Source: Ananas comosus (Eukaryota; Streptophyta; Magnoliopsida; Poales; Bromeliaceae). Taken from it: DNA of 64,000 nt. The stretch is taken from the NCBI RefSeq assembly GCF_001540865.1, contig NC_033621.1, forward strand, positions 1,397,439 through 1,461,438, given 5' to 3'. Made by a program: the position numbers and the translations under genes. The notes beneath the pieces were generated by a model. That model saw only the letters and a program-made list of their open reading frames with translations. It did no database searches and had not been told where the DNA came from. Positions 1 through 9,442 of this stretch are shown here, piece after piece. The stretch's first letter is position 1; every line of letters begins with the position of its first letter.

Positions 1-4
1 CTCC

Positions 5-431
5 ATGGCTTCGGTGCGCTTTGCCATCCTCTCCTCCATGGCGATCGGGTTTCTCCTCCTCGCGGCAAGCGCCTCCGCCCAGGCGCCGGGCGCCGCGCCC
101 CGATCGGCCCCGATCCCCGCTCCAAAGGTGGCCCCGATCCCTCCCCCCAGAGCGTCCCCGACGCCGGCCCCGGCACCGTCCGCGGCGACCCCGACCCCGA
201 CCCCGACCCCGGCCCCGGTCCCGTCCCCAGCGTCGAAGCCCCCGACCTCGGCTCCGGCCCCCTCCGTCCCCTCNTCCCACCCCCGCCCCCGGCGCCGCGC
301 CCGGAGCCGCCCCGCCTTCCAACATCGCCTCTCCGCCGTCGGAGGGAGGCAGCAGCGCCGCCTCCGTGCCCGCCGCAGCCGCAAGCTGGGCCACCGTCGT
401 CGCGGTGATCGCCGCCGCAGCCGCTTTCTAG
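5..431 (+). CDS. classical arabinogalactan protein (GPI-anchored), reading frame broken by an N
   Basis: Proline-rich cell-surface proteoglycan backbone. From the ATG at 5 there is an N-terminal hydrophobic signal peptide ending near ASASA, then about 65 residues rich in Ala-Pro, Ser-Pro and Thr-Pro pairs, the dipeptides that are hydroxylated and O-glycosylated with arabinogalactan in this family. The tail after about 319 is small-residue rich and ends in a hydrophobic Ala/Val stretch ([11 protein letters not shown]) with no charged residue after it, as expected for a GPI-anchor signal. The head and tail lie in different frames and the switch falls at the single N at 274, so a short gap or miscalled base is more likely than a true frameshift. 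The same tail recurs at 2983-3093 in the chimeric copy. The upstream promoter lies outside the window. Family is confident; exact middle sequence is not. Confidence 0.75.
274..274. other. single-base assembly gap
   Basis: An N inside the AGP coding region. It coincides with the change of reading frame between the signal/proline part and the GPI tail, so sequence is probably missing here. Confidence 0.9.
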
Positions 432-2315
432 ATCTACCTGAGATAGTTTTATTCTTTCATTTAGGACTACTCTGTAGTAGCGAATTGTTTGGATTTGTTC
501 TTTTTACACTAGTTTATTCATTACCATTGTTTATACTATTATTTTTTTGTTCCCCCTACCCCTTTTTGTGTATTAGTGGTTTATGATTACTATAGTTATT
601 CTTTATTGGTATTACTATTGGCGTTAGATTGTGGTCTCTTCGTATTATTATTATTTATTATTATTCCGCGAAGTACCTGTGGTTTTGGTTTTGCTTTTTT
701 GATCACCATTAGATCATCTGGAGAAGTTAAACAAGAACATTTTATTTCCCCTTTAAAATTGGATTATGTGTAGCTCTGCATTTTATTCCTGTTTCAATTA
801 GGTTTGAAAATTTAGAATGATAAGCAAATTTTTTATTTCTATTTATTTTTTAACCTCAAGTTTAAACTTGTTATCTCGATTTATAAATTATGCTAATTGT
901 CAGTATAGTTTTTAATTAAATTGAGAAATTTCGATTCTGCGTAGAACCTTCACATTCGGGCTCAAATCAGGCCCAAGTGTCCAGGTGTGTGAGGACATGG
1001 GCTGTAGCCCATGTAAGACAACGAGGGCCTGGCCTCGAATTTTATGCCCGGTCCGGGCTATCGAAATAATTAATAGATAAATATTAAAAACGAATATGCC
1101 TACAATATGATTATCGCTTTTTTTTTTCTCTAAATAATATCACATAGCACATTATTACTTTATTATAATGAATAGAGTAAATTATATTATTCGGAGTCTT
1201 ATCGAAATTGAAAAATGTCTTGGATGGAGATATCAGATATATTATTCGTTATTCCATCTGAAAACGAAAAGTATATCTCCATATATTGAGCTTGTTTAAT
1301 AATGTATGATTAATAATATCCAACAGACCCTTAAATTATAAATAAATAGAGAGGCAATCTTAAATACACACAATGCGTAAACATAAATGCAACGCCAAGT
1401 GAGACGACCAACCAAAACTCTATTAGTTCAATCACATCACCAAATCAAAAAAGAGCCCGTTATATTATTATTATATAATTAAAAGAGAATTGTAGTCCAT
1501 TTCCTCATTCAAAAATGTCTAAAAAACTACTACTTTTGTTTTATTGTTAGTTAAAAATTAAAAAAAGGTGACAAGGCTCGTTCAGAAAAATTAGTAATTG
1601 GATTAGAGGGTTGTAGGATTATGATTTTTTTTTTTTTTTTGTTTTCATTTTGAGAAAGGATTTCAATACAATTTCAATTATAAATCTAGCATTGCTGCTT
1701 CTTCTGTATTATCATCACACTATCTAATCGGTTTAAACTAAAAAAATGTATTAGGATACTCGGATCAGAAATAATATTTTACACTTATTGACCAACAACT
1801 TTATTATTCTTCATTTTCTAAGGCTAAGTTTTAGTTTGGTATTAAGAATCATCTGGCGTTGTTAGATAAAATAAAGTTGAGGTAAAAATACATACGGATG
1901 TATTCTCCAGAGAAACGGTATAAAATATATCGTAATCCACTTATCGCGATACGTGAAACACAATATTATATACGAAAATAAACAAAATATTTTTTTCGTA
2001 CTTTCTTGCCTCGCTTAACGCAATTTCTCAGCAATTTCAAATAAAATCTAAAACCGATAACTAATTAAAAATTTGCTTATATTAATATTAAATTAAAAGC
2101 GTACCTGATTAATTTGTTAGCTCTTCGTGGATCGACGTCTAGATTTTAACTTGTCAACTCCCGTCCGAGAGGGGAGACAGGACAGTTGACCCGACTCGCG
2201 TTGTTCTGAGCCGCTCCACGGGTCACGTCACACAAACGCTCCCTTATATAATCACCTAACCCACCCCCTCCCCCCCAGATGGGGCCGCGCCACCGTTCGA
2301 TTCCCGTCACCGCCA
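432..2315. other. intergenic spacer, first copy of a duplicated block
   Basis: AT-rich spacer between the AGP stop and the ATL start. No gene seen. Almost all of it is repeated at 3094-5021 with scattered SNPs and small indels, for example an extra TCATTCTGA near 3492 and an extra TTTTTCTAG near 3967. The last 170 bases form the ATL promoter. Confidence 0.85.
2153..2251 (+). promoter_or_regulatory. ATL promoter, first copy (two W-box cores, ACGT motif, TATA box)
   Basis: TATATAA at 2245-2251 lies 65 bases before the ATG at 2316. Upstream are TTGACC at 2186-2191 and the inverted core GTCAA at 2153-2157, both WRKY-type W-box cores, and GTCACGTCAC at 2222-2231, a bZIP-type ACGT motif. ATL genes of this clade are often rapidly elicitor-induced; applying that here is inference. 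Confidence 0.55.
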
Positions 2316-3093
2316 ATGGCGACGAAGGAGGGCCGTCCGATCGCCACAAAGCTTCTTTTTCTAGCAGCGGTTGTTGTCGCCGCCCCGGGCGCGGAGGCGC
2401 AGGGGGGCTTCACGTCACCCCCGGCGTACGGGGGCGGCGGCGGCGGCGGCGGCGGGGGGTTTAGCGTGACCACGGCGCTCCTCTTCGTCGCCATCATCGT
2501 CGGCTTCTTCTTCCTCGGCTTCTTCTCCTTCTACATCCGCCGGTGCGGCGGCGACCCCCTCGGCCCGGGCGGCGGCGGAGACCCTCCCGACGATGCCGTA
2601 CGCGGCGGCGCGGGCGATGATGAAGGCGTGGGGAGCGGGGGAGGGGAAGGGGGAGACCCTGGAGTGCGCGGTGTGCCTCATGGAGTTCGGCGACGAGGGG
2701 GAGGCGCTCCGCCTCCTCCCCGGCTGCTGCCACGTCTTCCACCGCGACTGCATCGACCCCTGGCTCGAGTCCCACGTCACCTGCCCCGTGTGCCGCGCCG
2801 ATCTCTCCGACCCCGGCGTCCTCGCCGCCGCCGCCGCCGTCGCCGCCGACGCGGCGGCGGCGCCGGATCCGGCGGAGGTGGACGTCGAGATGGGGAATCA
2901 TCGCGCCCCGATCGCGGCGCGATCGGAGCACCAGAGATCGCGCTCCGCGGCGGAGGATCGGTTCACGCTCCGGCTCCCGGAGAACATCGCCTCTCCGCCG
3001 TCGGAGGGAGGCAGCAGCGCCGCCTCCGTGCCCGCCGCCGCCGCAAGCTGGGCCACCGTCGTCGCGGTGATCGCCGCCGCAGCCGCTTTCTAG
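2316..3093 (+). pseudogene. broken ATL RING-H2 gene fused to the AGP GPI-anchor tail
   Basis: Copy of the ATL gene at 5022. It keeps the start, signal peptide, Gly-rich segment and membrane span. It then lacks most of the Gly-rich linker and GLD motif: about 100 bases present in the intact copy are missing near 2543-2590, which shifts the frame. The RING-H2 domain lies in another frame (open from the ATG at 2593) with all zinc ligands intact. At 2982/2983 ATL sequence stops after CTCCCGGAG and AGP sequence begins at AACATCGCC, in frame with the RING, so RING plus GPI-like hydrophobic tail read as one 166-residue ORF. The junction shows no microhomology. Read from the original ATG the protein is frameshifted; use of the internal ATG would give a RING protein with a GPI-like C terminus. 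Expression unknown. Confidence 0.8.
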
Positions 3094-5021
3094 ATCTACC
3101 TGAGATAGTTTTATTCTTTCATTTAGGACTACTCTGTAGTAGCGATTGTTTGGATTTGTTCTTTTTACACTAGTTTATTCATTACCATTGTTTATACTAT
3201 TATTTTTTTGTTCCCCCTACCCCTTTTTGTGTATTAGTGGTTTATGATTACTACAGTGATTCTTTATTGGTATTACTATTGGCGTTAGATTGTGGTCTCT
3301 TCGTATTATTATTATTTATTATTATTCCGCGAAGTAGCTGTGGTTTTGGTTTTGCTTTTTTGATCACCATTAGATCATCTGGAGAAGTTAAACAAGAACA
3401 TTTTATTTCCCCTTTAAAATTGGATTATGTGTAGCTCTGCATTTTATTCCTTTCCTGTTTCAATTAGGTTTGAAAATTTAGAATGATAATTTCATTCTGA
3501 TGCAAATTTTTTTTTTCTATTTATTTTTTAACCTCAAGTTTAAACTTGTTATCTCGATTTATAAATTATGCTAATTGTCAGTATAGTTTTTAATTAAATT
3601 GAGAAATTTCGATTCTGCGTAGAACCTTCACATTCGGGCTCAAATCAGGCCCAAGTCTCCTCCAGGTGTGTGAGGACATGGGCTGTAGTCCATGTAAGAC
3701 GAAACGACGAGGGCCTGGCCTCGAATTTTATGCCCGGTCCGGGTTATTGAAATAATATAAATATTAAAAACGAATATGCCTACAATATGATTATCGCTTC
3801 TTTTTTTCTCTAAATAATATCACATAGCACATTATTACTTTATTATAATGAATAGAGTAAATTATATTATTCGGAGTCTTATCGAAATTGAAAAATGTCT
3901 TGGATGGAGATATCAGATATATTATTCGTTATTCCATCTGAAAACGAAAAGTATATCTCCATATATATTTTTTCTAGTTGAGCTTGTTTAATAATGTATG
4001 ATTAATAATATCCAACAGACCCTTAAATTATAAATAAATAGAGAGGCAATCATAAATACACACAACGCGTAAACATGAATGCAACGCCAAGTGAGACGAC
4101 GACCAACCAAAACTCTATTAGTTCAATCACATCACCAAATCAAAAAAGAGCCCATTATATTATTATTATATAATTAAAAGAGAATTGTAGTCCATTTCCT
4201 CATTCAAAAATGTCTAAAAAACTACTACTTTTGTTTTATTGTTAGTTAAAAATTAAAAAAAGGTGACAAGGCTCGTTCAGAAAAATTAGTAATTGGATTA
4301 GAGGGTTGTAGGATTATGACTCTTCTTCTTTTTTTTTGTTTTCATTTTGAGAAAGGATTTCAATACAATTTCAATTATAAATCTAGCATTGCTGCTTCTT
4401 CTGCATTATCATCACACTATCTAATCGGTTTAAACTAAAAGAGTGTATTAGGATACTCGGATCAGAAATAATATTTTACACTTATTGACCAACAACTTTA
4501 TTATTCTTCATTTTCTAAGGCTAAGGTTTAGTTTGGTATTAAGAATCATCAGGCGTTGTTAGATAAAATAAAGTTGAGGTAAAAATACATACGGATATAT
4601 TTCTGTATTTTTCAGAGGAACTGTATAAAATATATTGTAACCCACTCATCGCAATACGTGAAACATAATATTATATACAAAAATAAATAAAATATTTTTT
4701 TCATACTTTTTTGCTGCGCTTAACGCAATTTCTCAGCAATTTCAAATAAAGTCTAAAACCGATAACTAATTAAAAATTTGCTTATATTAATATTAAATTA
4801 AAAGCGTACCTGATTAATTTGTTAGCTCTTCGTGGATCGACGTCTAGATTTTAACTTGTCAACTGCCCTCCGAGAGGGGAGACAGGACAGTTGACCCGAC
4901 TCGCGTTGTTCTGAGCCGCTCCACGGGTCACGTCACACAAACGCTCCCTTATATAATCACCTAACCCACCCCCTCCCCCCCCAGATGGGGCCGCGCCACC
5001 GTTCGATTCCCGTCACCGCCA
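3094..5021. other. intergenic spacer, second copy of the duplicated block
   Basis: Near copy of 432-2315, starting directly after the AGP-derived stop codon. AT-rich, no gene seen. It ends in the promoter of the intact ATL gene. Confidence 0.85.
4858..4956 (+). promoter_or_regulatory. promoter of the intact ATL gene (W-box cores, ACGT motif, TATA box)
   Basis: TATATAA at 4950-4956, 66 bases before the ATG. TTGACC at 4891-4896, inverted W-box core GTCAA at 4858-4862, and GTCACGTCAC just upstream of the TATA box. All are conserved with the first copy. Confidence 0.55.
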
Positions 5022-6176
5022 ATGGCGACGAAGGAGGGCCGTCCGATCGCCACAAAGCTTCTTTTTCTAGCAGCGGTTGTTGTCGCCGCCCCGGGCGCGG
5101 AGGCGCAGGGGGGCTTCACGTCACCCCCGGCGTACGGGGGCGGCGGCGGGGGGTTTAGCGTGACCACGGCGCTCCTCTTCGTCGCCATCATCGTCGGCTT
5201 CTTCTTCCTCGGCTTCTTCTCCTTCTACATCCGCCGCTGGGTCGACCAGCGCACCGCCGCGGCGGAGGCCGAGGCGAGCGGCGGGGGCGGCGGAGGCGGA
5301 GGGGGAGGGGGAGGGGGCCGCGCGCGGCGGCGCGGGCTCGACCCTGCGGCGGTGGAGACGCTTCCGACGATGCCGTACGCGGCGGCGCGGGCGATGATGA
5401 AGGCGTGGGGAGCGGGGGAGGGGAAGGGGGAGACCCTGGAGTGCGCGGTGTGCCTCATGGAGTTCGGCGACGAGGGGGAGGCGCTCCGCCTCCTCCCCGG
5501 CTGCTGCCACGTCTTCCACCGCGATTGCATCGACCCCTGGCTCGAGTCCCACGTCACCTGCCCCGTGTGCCGCGCCGATCTCTCCGACCCCGCCGTCCTC
5601 GCAGCCGCCGCCGCCGTCGCCGCCGACGCGGCGGCGGCGCCGGATCCGGCGGAGGTGGACGTCGAGATGGGGAATCATCGCGCCCCGATCGCGGCGCGAT
5701 CGGAGCACCAGAGATCGCGCTCCGCGGCGGAGGATCGGTTCACGCTCCGGCTCCCGGAGCACGTGCGGAGGGAGATCGCGCACCGGCGAGCGGCGAGCCT
5801 CTCCGGCTGCGGCGGCGGAGGAGCGCGGCGGAGCGTGAGCGTCGGCGTCGCCGGAGGGGGAGGAGGAGGAGGAGGAGGGTTTGGTACGACGCTGCTGAGG
5901 ACGTTATCGGGTATTCGTTATAAGAAGGAGAGCGAGGTGGGTGTGATTCTCAATTTCATCGGAGCTCCGACAGGGGAGACGAGCGGAGGAGGCGGAGGCG
6001 GATGCGTAAGCGAGATTCGGGATCCGAGATCCGCTAGTAGCTCGTTCAAGTGTTACGCGCGGAGCATCACTTTCGCGGGATTCGTCCTGCAGGGTGACGT
6101 GGCAGCGCGTGATTGGCGGCCCGAGCTGTTCCAGGTTTCGGGTTCCCTCCGATCCGCAACTTCGCTTGCGCAGTAA
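5022..6176 (+). CDS. ATL-family RING-H2 E3 ubiquitin ligase, membrane-anchored
   Basis: Predicted to transfer ubiquitin from an E2 to substrates at a membrane. The 384-residue single-exon ORF has the ATL order: signal-like hydrophobic N terminus (1-28), membrane span (about 47-70), long poly-Gly linker, GLD motif ([14 protein letters not shown], about 102-115), RING-H2 finger (about 141-184) with Cys-x2-Cys, Cys-x-His-x2-His-x2-Cys and Cys-x2-Cys ligands and the E2-contact Trp (CIDPWL), then [13 protein letters not shown] as in the ATL6/ATL31 clade. The spacing between the second and third ligands is 16, one longer than I recall for ATL6/31. The last 80 residues are low complexity and may be less conserved. 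Intronless, as is usual for ATLs. The 5' neighbour is its own broken copy. Confidence 0.88.
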   Translation: MATKEGRPIATKLLFLAAVVVAAPGAEAQGGFTSPPAYGGGGGGFSVTTALLFVAIIVGFFFLGFFSFYIRRWVDQRTAAAEAEASGGGGGGGGGGGGGRARRRGLDPAAVETLPTMPYAAARAMMKAWGAGEGKGETLECAVCLMEFGDEGEALRLLPGCCHVFHRDCIDPWLESHVTCPVCRADLSDPAVLAAAAAVAADAAAAPDPAEVDVEMGNHRAPIAARSEHQRSRSAAEDRFTLRLPEHVRREIAHRRAASLSGCGGGGARRSVSVGVAGGGGGGGGGFGTTLLRTLSGIRYKKESEVGVILNFIGAPTGETSGGGGGGCVSEIRDPRSASSSFKCYARSITFAGFVLQGDVAARDWRPELFQVSGSLRSATSLAQ

Positions 6177-6699
6177 ATCCGCCCGAAGTCGACTTCTGTT
6201 GTAAGTAAACTTTTTCTTTTTTATTATTATTATTATAATTATAACTATTGTTTTCAATACACTTATATATGCACCGTTGGATCATGAAGTAACGGTATAC
6301 AGATTATTTGTACATGTCATAATGGAATTGACCCGTTTGCGATAACTTTATTTTTGACTGTAATAAATTAAGAGTCGATTGTTGCTATATAATTTGTCTA
6401 TTGATTATTGTTTAGCAGCAGTTATTTATAGGCCATTTCGGTTTTAAAACAAGAAAAAAAACTAAAAGGCCATTTCAAATTTGTTAATTCTCGTCTTTTA
6501 AACCGCAAACAATAACAGCATAATAACATACATGAAATTCGGCTTTTTCGAACCATCAATTTGTAGGAAAAGCACTTCTACAAGAGAGAGAGAATAGTAG
6601 ATATATTTCTCTCGAAGCACTTGAGGCTGTACATGATATGTAATATCAAACTATAAAGATTCTCTCAAAGAGCGCTGCATCGAGGAACCATCTTCTTAT
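6177..6699. other. intergenic spacer between convergent genes
   Basis: Convergent 3' ends of the ATL gene and the minus-strand gene that ends at 6700. AT-rich; no other feature seen. Confidence 0.7.
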
Positions 6700-7323
6700 T
6701 TAGACACCGCCGAACTTTATTTCTGCTCTGTATGTACCATCGCCACTCTTTGCCTTCTCTTCAATCAGTTTGTTAATCTTCTGAAAACCCAAAAAAGTAG
6801 AAAAGGATTAGAAAGTTTACTCGAGTAACAAAGAAAACTAGTATAGACTCCACACCTTTTTGTCATCAGTGCGAATCTCAAAACAAAGCTTCTGCTGCAT
6901 CTGCCTTTTCTGATGCTTCCCATCCATTATAACGAGCAATGTGGCCGCAGCAATTCCGAAAGAACAAAGCGCGCCGGCTCCCCTTAACACCCAACTCTGC
7001 GCTTTCGCAAATGCGGAAGCGGTCGGTCTCATCTCCTCCTCGACGCTGTTGTCCTCCGCGAATGATAAGCTCTCGGATGAATCACATTCATCGGAATCAC
7101 CAGAGTAGACGGCATCTTCGTCCTTTTGCTCGAAGACTACGTCGAATATAACGTCGCCGCCCGCAATGGCAATCGGTGGCTCGATCTTTTCCTCGACGAT
7201 CTCTTCTGTCGTGTCAGTTTGAGTCGATTCGTGCGGGGTGAAGTAGTTGGGCTCGAACAACCCGGTGGGGTTGAAGTACGACTCGCGGGGGAGGTTGTCG
7301 GGGAGCAGCTCCCAATCCTCCAT
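6700..7323 (-). CDS. small acidic single-pass membrane protein (possibly DUF6821-type), two exons
   Basis: Exon 1 7323-6856 (starts MEDWELLPDN), intron 6855-6781 (GTGTGG donor, GGGTTTTCAG acceptor), exon 2 6780-6700 ending in AEIKFGGV and TAA. The spliced protein is 182 residues and the frame is continuous. The N-terminal half is strongly acidic with a Ser/Asp/Glu cluster. A hydrophobic span (LCSFGIAAATLLVIMDG) follows near residues 125-145, and a basic Gln/Lys-rich tail ends the protein. The N-terminal W-E-L-L-P pattern, acidic middle and late membrane span resemble an uncharacterised plant family I believe is DUF6821, but I cannot confirm this. Function unknown. I chose the internal ATG because a TATA-like run lies about 45 bases upstream and the longer ORF from 7581 has no protein-like character there. 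Confidence 0.72.
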
Positions 7324-7363
7324 TGCTATCTTAGTGGATGTGAAGGGAAGGATGAGGTTGTGA

Positions 7364-7376
7364 CATATATATATAA
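7364..7376 (-). promoter_or_regulatory. TATA-like run upstream of the minus-strand gene
   Basis: Alternating TATATATATA on the minus strand about 45 bases upstream of the ATG at 7323. Possible TATA box. Confidence 0.35.
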
Positions 7377-8598
7377 TGAAGTGGAATGGAAAAGATGGTT
7401 TGTTCCTTGAAGGGACTTTGATAGTTCTAGGAAGGTTGAAGTTCCAATTGAGGTGTTTGTTTTGGTTGATAAGAGAGACACAGAAATTATGAGGGGGGAG
7501 TGTGCAGTGTAAGTTCATTTGTCTAAGTAAGACAAATTGAGGAACAATTATAGGCTTTATGATTAGCAGGAAAGGTGCCATTTGAGACTCCAGGAAATGA
7601 AGTTTCTCTCAGTGTATGTGTCACCATGTGGTTCCCTGTCGGTGCCTGCTCCTCCAGTGAAAATCCGGAAGCCACATTTTGATACTTTCTAACTTCTGCT
7701 TCTACTTTCAGCTACTATAGCGCACGATAAGCTGGAAAATCAAAAACTTATGTTGTTGGAAGCTAACTAAGATTTTACACCACAGACAAAAGCTCTAATT
7801 TAAAGCTTTGCTTTGTGATTTATTAAAAAAGTTGTTAGTGCTTCTTTTAGCAGCGCTATCCGACCGCATGTCGTGAAACAGGGTAGTGCATTTTGATTCT
7901 TACTAAAATAGAGCCTATGAAACTGGCAGTAGTAAATCTGTACAATGAGCCATGCACTCCCTTTATTTTCCTTATGCAACAGTCCAAAATCCCAATGCTA
8001 AAGCAATGGCTCGCATCAGAATTGTACCAAAGCATTTCCAGGAAATTGTAGGAAATTGTAATACATGCATAATGGATCCAAACAAAATCTACCGAACAGT
8101 TACAAACACTATTTTGTAATTTACACCAGTGGTAAGTGCTAATAATTAGTGCTAGAATGGTTTATTTACACCAGTTGAAGAATATAAGCACTTCATACCA
8201 AGTTTTTCCGTTGTTGGAGGATATAAGCGCTTTTATGAACCGAATAATTCGTTTGTAATCTTTTGCCAATAAAATTTCACCATTTGTTACTGCTAATTGT
8301 TAGTTACACCCACATTCTTAGTTGCAATTTACAACAACAAAAGATTCGTGCATTCTTCTATAACCTGTCTCACCTACTCTACCTCATAGAACAACTACAT
8401 ATGTTCATGTGAACTTTCGCAGCAGTTCACGAGATATACTACATGCAGCTTTTAACTATGTTCTAACTTTCTCATGTTTGCAGTAATTTCTATAACCTAG
8501 AGGCTTTAGCCCATTATATTCAACTCTGCATCATATTTTGGCTTGATAATTCTGGTTAAAATTCCATTCCATGATCAGCAGATTCCCCAGTTTCTTCA
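7377..8598. other. intergenic, no gene seen
   Basis: AT-rich. A pair of imperfect direct repeats of about 61 bases begins at its right edge (8576-8636 and 8637-8672), both carrying GATTCCCCAGTTTCTTCA. Confidence 0.5.
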
Positions 8599-9230
8599 TC
8601 ACCAAATGGTATTCTGGTTAAAATTCCAGTCCATGGTCTGAAGATTCCCCAGTTTCTTCAGCGCCAAATTGTACCTGACAATAAACAGAAACAAGAATTT
8701 CAGATTTAACGATAAACAATAATGCAGGGAAAATATTGTTAATGGGGCTTTATAGAAGCTCGAATTTGTCAACTGAACCGACCTACAATTTCATGTTAAG
8801 ATACCATAAGGGATCATCCGCTTTTGTCTCGCCCCAGTGAAGTGTCATCGACTTCACAGATTGAGGGAACAATGGATTGCAGAAACAAAAAATGAAGAAT
8901 AAATGAAAGTATGTTTTGTAAAATTGGAAAGGCTATAATCTAACAGAAGGTATGTTCTCGCAATGATGGATAGGCAAGTTAACAGAAAAAGGAAAATAGC
9001 CATGATTTATTAGCCTAATACCAAGGTATGGCATTAAATTGCTTGTTTAACGTGATTTGGTTTCAGCAGAAACAAAGTGAAGTAAAGCATCCACACTTGT
9101 CTGATACTTCTTGCCACCGCGATCAAAATAGAAAGGAAAGGGGACCCTTACTGTTGATGCCCTGTGAGTTGTCCTTCGAAATGAAATTTTAAAAAGAATG
9201 TAATAACAGAGATTGATTCGACATGAACGT
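8599..9230 (-). CDS. unidentified exon-like segments, minus strand
   Basis: I do not recognise this. One clean splice is visible: an exon ending at 8787 (reading TLHWGETKADDPLWYLNMK) joins through a 112-base GT-AG intron (GTAGGT donor; T-rich tract and TTGTCAG acceptor) to 8674-8599, and the frame stays open to a TGA at 8599. Upstream, near 9180-9055, another protein-like stretch reads VRVPFPFYFDRGGKKYQTS; its link to the next exon is unclear. Only about 190 bases separate this from the stop of the PPR gene on the same strand. These may be spliced 3' UTR pieces of that gene, terminal exons of an alternative transcript, or the remnant of a separate small gene. RNA reads would settle it. Confidence 0.3.
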
Positions 9231-9442
9231 ATTACATACACATCCAAATGTTTACCTGCCTAATTATTTCTTACTGCACAATCAACTAAATGTACCGAAA
9301 AATTCATAAAAGAGTTCATGAAACTGCTCACATTCTTCCATTTCTTGTGTAAAATATAGTCTAACTGAGTTTGAAACAACAACTATACAAGTGAAAGAAC
9401 AAGGTTTTGGAACTCACAAAAAATCAATTAAGTTGAACCCTC

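Noticed and set aside
2252..2931. Arg/Pro/Gly-rich ORFs on the minus strand and other frames over the ATL copies
   Set aside because: Shadows of GC-rich coding sequence; low-complexity, no domain, and they overlap the recognisable RING frame.
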